From: an uncultured Clostridia bacterium
Lineage (GTDB): Bacteria > Bacillota > Clostridia > Oscillospirales > Acutalibacteraceae
Assembly (NCBI GenBank): GCA_937898195.1
Contig: CALEJD010000087.1
Span: 1 to 60,406, forward strand
DNA length: 60,406 nt
Direction: 5' to 3'
Positions 58,959 through 60,406 of this stretch are shown piece after piece. The notes under the pieces were generated by a model. The model did no database searches, was not told where the DNA came from, and was given only the letters and a program-made list of their open reading frames with translations. The position numbers were made by a program, and so were the translations under genes. How positions within the stretch are numbered: the first letter of the stretch is position 1; each line of letters starts with the position of its first letter.

Positions 58959-60011
58959 TTATGTTTTAATACGTTTTTTGAAAATAACCTTATCAAGTTT
59001 TTCCATACATTCATCAAAAATTGTAGAAAGTACAACAGTAGCAAAGAAACTTAATGCAATAAAAAGATAACTGTTTTTAACTAATCCTAAATCATACATA
59101 AGCATCATAGGAATTCTTTGCAACATAAAGAAACTGAAAATGTGATTACCAAACCAGTCAAGAATACTACTCTTTATATTAAGCTTCATTGACAATACTG
59201 TTATTACCAAAGGGAAACACGCCTAGAACCCAATAAGGTGATTAAGTGTCTCCCTGCGATTTTGTGCCAGATACATAAATGCCGTAAAAATTCCACACAT
59301 AGCCAAAGTCCATATAATATCATTTTTCATAAGAATTTTATCAACAAATGGCTTAACTATTGCAAAAATCATACCTAACGGGAAGCAGAGAATTGTGTCA
59401 TAGAAAATCACGTCAAGCTTCATAACATTCTTTTCAACAAATACAAAACCGACAATAAGTAAAACTGTTACAAAAAGACCGATTTTCTGAGATTTCTTGA
59501 ATAGGATAAATCCAAGAAAAACAAGAATGTAAAGTGCAAATGTAACAAACATATACCAACAACTGTTGCCAATGCTTTTAAGTCCTGTAAATGCTATAAG
59601 ATAACGTTGTAAATCATAATCTCTACCGACAATTTGAGAAACAACTATAAACATAACTAAAATTATTGCAAAGTGCAACCAGGTTTTGAAAAGTCTGTTA
59701 AAAGGTAATGACTTTACATAATCATGTTTCTTTTTAAGGATTGATGTCATAATGCCATAGCCTGAATAAAAGAGATATGTAACAACAACACCCTGACCTA
59801 AAAATTTGCGTATTGCAAGATAAGGCTCGTCAAAAACGCTATTAAGTTCAACGTATGAAACTGCATGGCTTAAGAAAATTAAAATTGAAAAAATTGCATT
59901 AACAGTAGTAGTGTTTTTATGTGAACAGTAGTCGTCAAAAAACTCGTTTTTTCCTTTAACGGTCATACCTGCACACATAATTGCAATTAAAATAATAACA
60001 ACTATAAGCAT
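58959..60011 (-). pseudogene. acyltransferase-3-like membrane protein interrupted by an in-frame TAG
   Basis: On the minus strand ATG 60011 opens a frame of 262 residues with about seven membrane spans and features of the acyltransferase 3 / OafA-like family: FLSHAVSYVE near the catalytic His, FLGQGVVVTYLFYSGYGIM, LKSIGNSCWYMFV. It stops at TAG (59223-59225). The same frame then runs on uninterrupted for 88 codons through two more spans (FSFFMLQRIPMMLMYDLGL, LFIALSFFATVVLSTIF) and ends in KKRIKT at 58959. One nonsense change in a roughly 350-residue gene is the simplest reading. If the copy is still expressed it would lack its last spans. Confidence 0.72.
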
Positions 60012-60023
60012 TTTGTTACCTCA

Positions 60024-60406
60024 TTATTTATGCTCTGCATTTAATTCTTGCATAGTTACTTCTTCACGCATTTCTGTTGCATATTTGTCTTGATAATAGT
60101 TTTCAGCTATACAATCAAATGTACCATCAGGTTTAACTGTGATTACTGTGCAGCCACGCTGTGTGCCAAGAGTGTGAATTTTTGAGTATGCAATGTAGTC
60201 AATACTCATACCATATGTAAGGCGAATACCTTTGTAATCAATAGAGAAATTGTTTACATGGTCGTGACCGCAAAACATACCATGTTTGCCACCAAGTCCT
60301 TGTATTGTTTCGAATAAATTGTCAGGAATATCACTGCAACAAACAATACGGTCTTCTTCACCAGCAGTACCGTAAATGAGTTTAACATCTTCAGTATCTT
60401 TGTATC
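60024..60406 (-). CDS. metallophosphoesterase, C-terminal part
   Basis: 127 codons are visible; the 5' end lies beyond the window and the frame is open to the edge. GMFCGHDHVNNF is the C-terminal metal-binding motif of calcineurin-like phosphoesterases, followed by the usual closing strands (GIRLTYGMSIDYIAY, GCTVITVKPDG). It ends 12 bp before the broken acyltransferase gene on the same strand. Confidence 0.85.
   Translation of the reverse strand, partial: YKDTEDVKLIYGTAGEEDRIVCCSDIPDNLFETIQGLGGKHGMFCGHDHVNNFSIDYKGIRLTYGMSIDYIAYSKIHTLGTQRGCTVITVKPDGTFDCIAENYYQDKYATEMREEVTMQELNAEHK

Noticed and set aside
39116..60011. Reassignment of TGA or TAG to an amino acid in this organism
   Set aside because: TAG ends the DnaD gene 2 bp before dnaI and ends clpC; TGA ends galM and yfmH, all at family-appropriate positions, so both remain stop codons.

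Overview
The window is chromosomal DNA from a low-GC Gram-positive anaerobe, most likely a gut member of the Clostridia (Oscillospirales/Ruminococcaceae-like). Pointers are the CtsR-McsA-McsB-ClpC heat-shock operon with CtsR boxes, a phenylalanine T-box leader on pheST, IreB, the DnaD/DnaI primosome pair, the YfmF/YfmH pair, Lgt, GGAGG-type ribosome binding sites, and fibre- and glycan-degrading enzymes (GH43, GH3, sialic-acid type lyase and epimerase). The genus assignment is inference; no rRNA is present.

Layout. 1-7.5 kb: end of a tRNA-Gln, GH43 glycosidase, secreted hydrolase, lipoprotein, HflX GTPase, a tiny Cys-rich membrane peptide, a first four-helix-bundle (4HB, 23S-IVP-like) gene beside a hairpin array, aldose 1-epimerase. 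7.7-15 kb: dnaD-dnaI and ctsR-mcsA-mcsB-[4HB]-clpC. 15-25 kb (minus): LURP-one-like protein, phosphoribosyltransferase, ireB, pheST with T-box, GH3 beta-glucosidase, rmuC. 25-36 kb: OppA-like lipoprotein, VanZ-like, DUF1015, a REP-associated transposase, YczE-like protein, radical SAM enzyme, yfmF-yfmH-lgt-folD. 36-48 kb: copper ATPase with a fused C-terminal chaperone domain, a broken membrane-protein gene, a 1187-residue double metallophosphoesterase, a lone ABC ATPase, a third 4HB gene, flavin reductase, XRE regulator, endonuclease III, a membrane-anchored unknown. 48.5-56.6 kb: complete arginine cluster argG-H-C-J-B-D-F (ArgJ recycles the acetyl group). 56.7-60.4 kb (minus): NanA-like lyase, AGE-family epimerase, an acyltransferase with an in-frame amber stop, and a partial phosphoesterase.

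The unusual layer is intergenic. At least four families of short repeats lie between ordinary genes: (i) 7- or 8-bp tandem arrays (GCAAAAT/GCAAAGT and ACGCAAAA types), often as inverted pairs; two pairs enclose closely related 4HB genes, two enclose no gene, one brackets the LURP-one gene, and several start exactly at a stop codon; (ii) an ATGAAGTA/TACTTCAT hairpin array beside the third 4HB gene; (iii) REP-like palindromes of the TGTAGGGG...CCC type, including an inverted REP pair and two copies in frame inside the REP-associated transposase gene; (iv) foldback elements with a GTATACCTGATAC core and a TTCGACAAAT palindrome family. The 4HB-plus-array cassette is the best candidate for an underdescribed mobile or repeat-maintaining system; one copy has entered the mcsB-clpC junction without breaking either gene.

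All calls were made by reading the sequence and translations; no database search was run.
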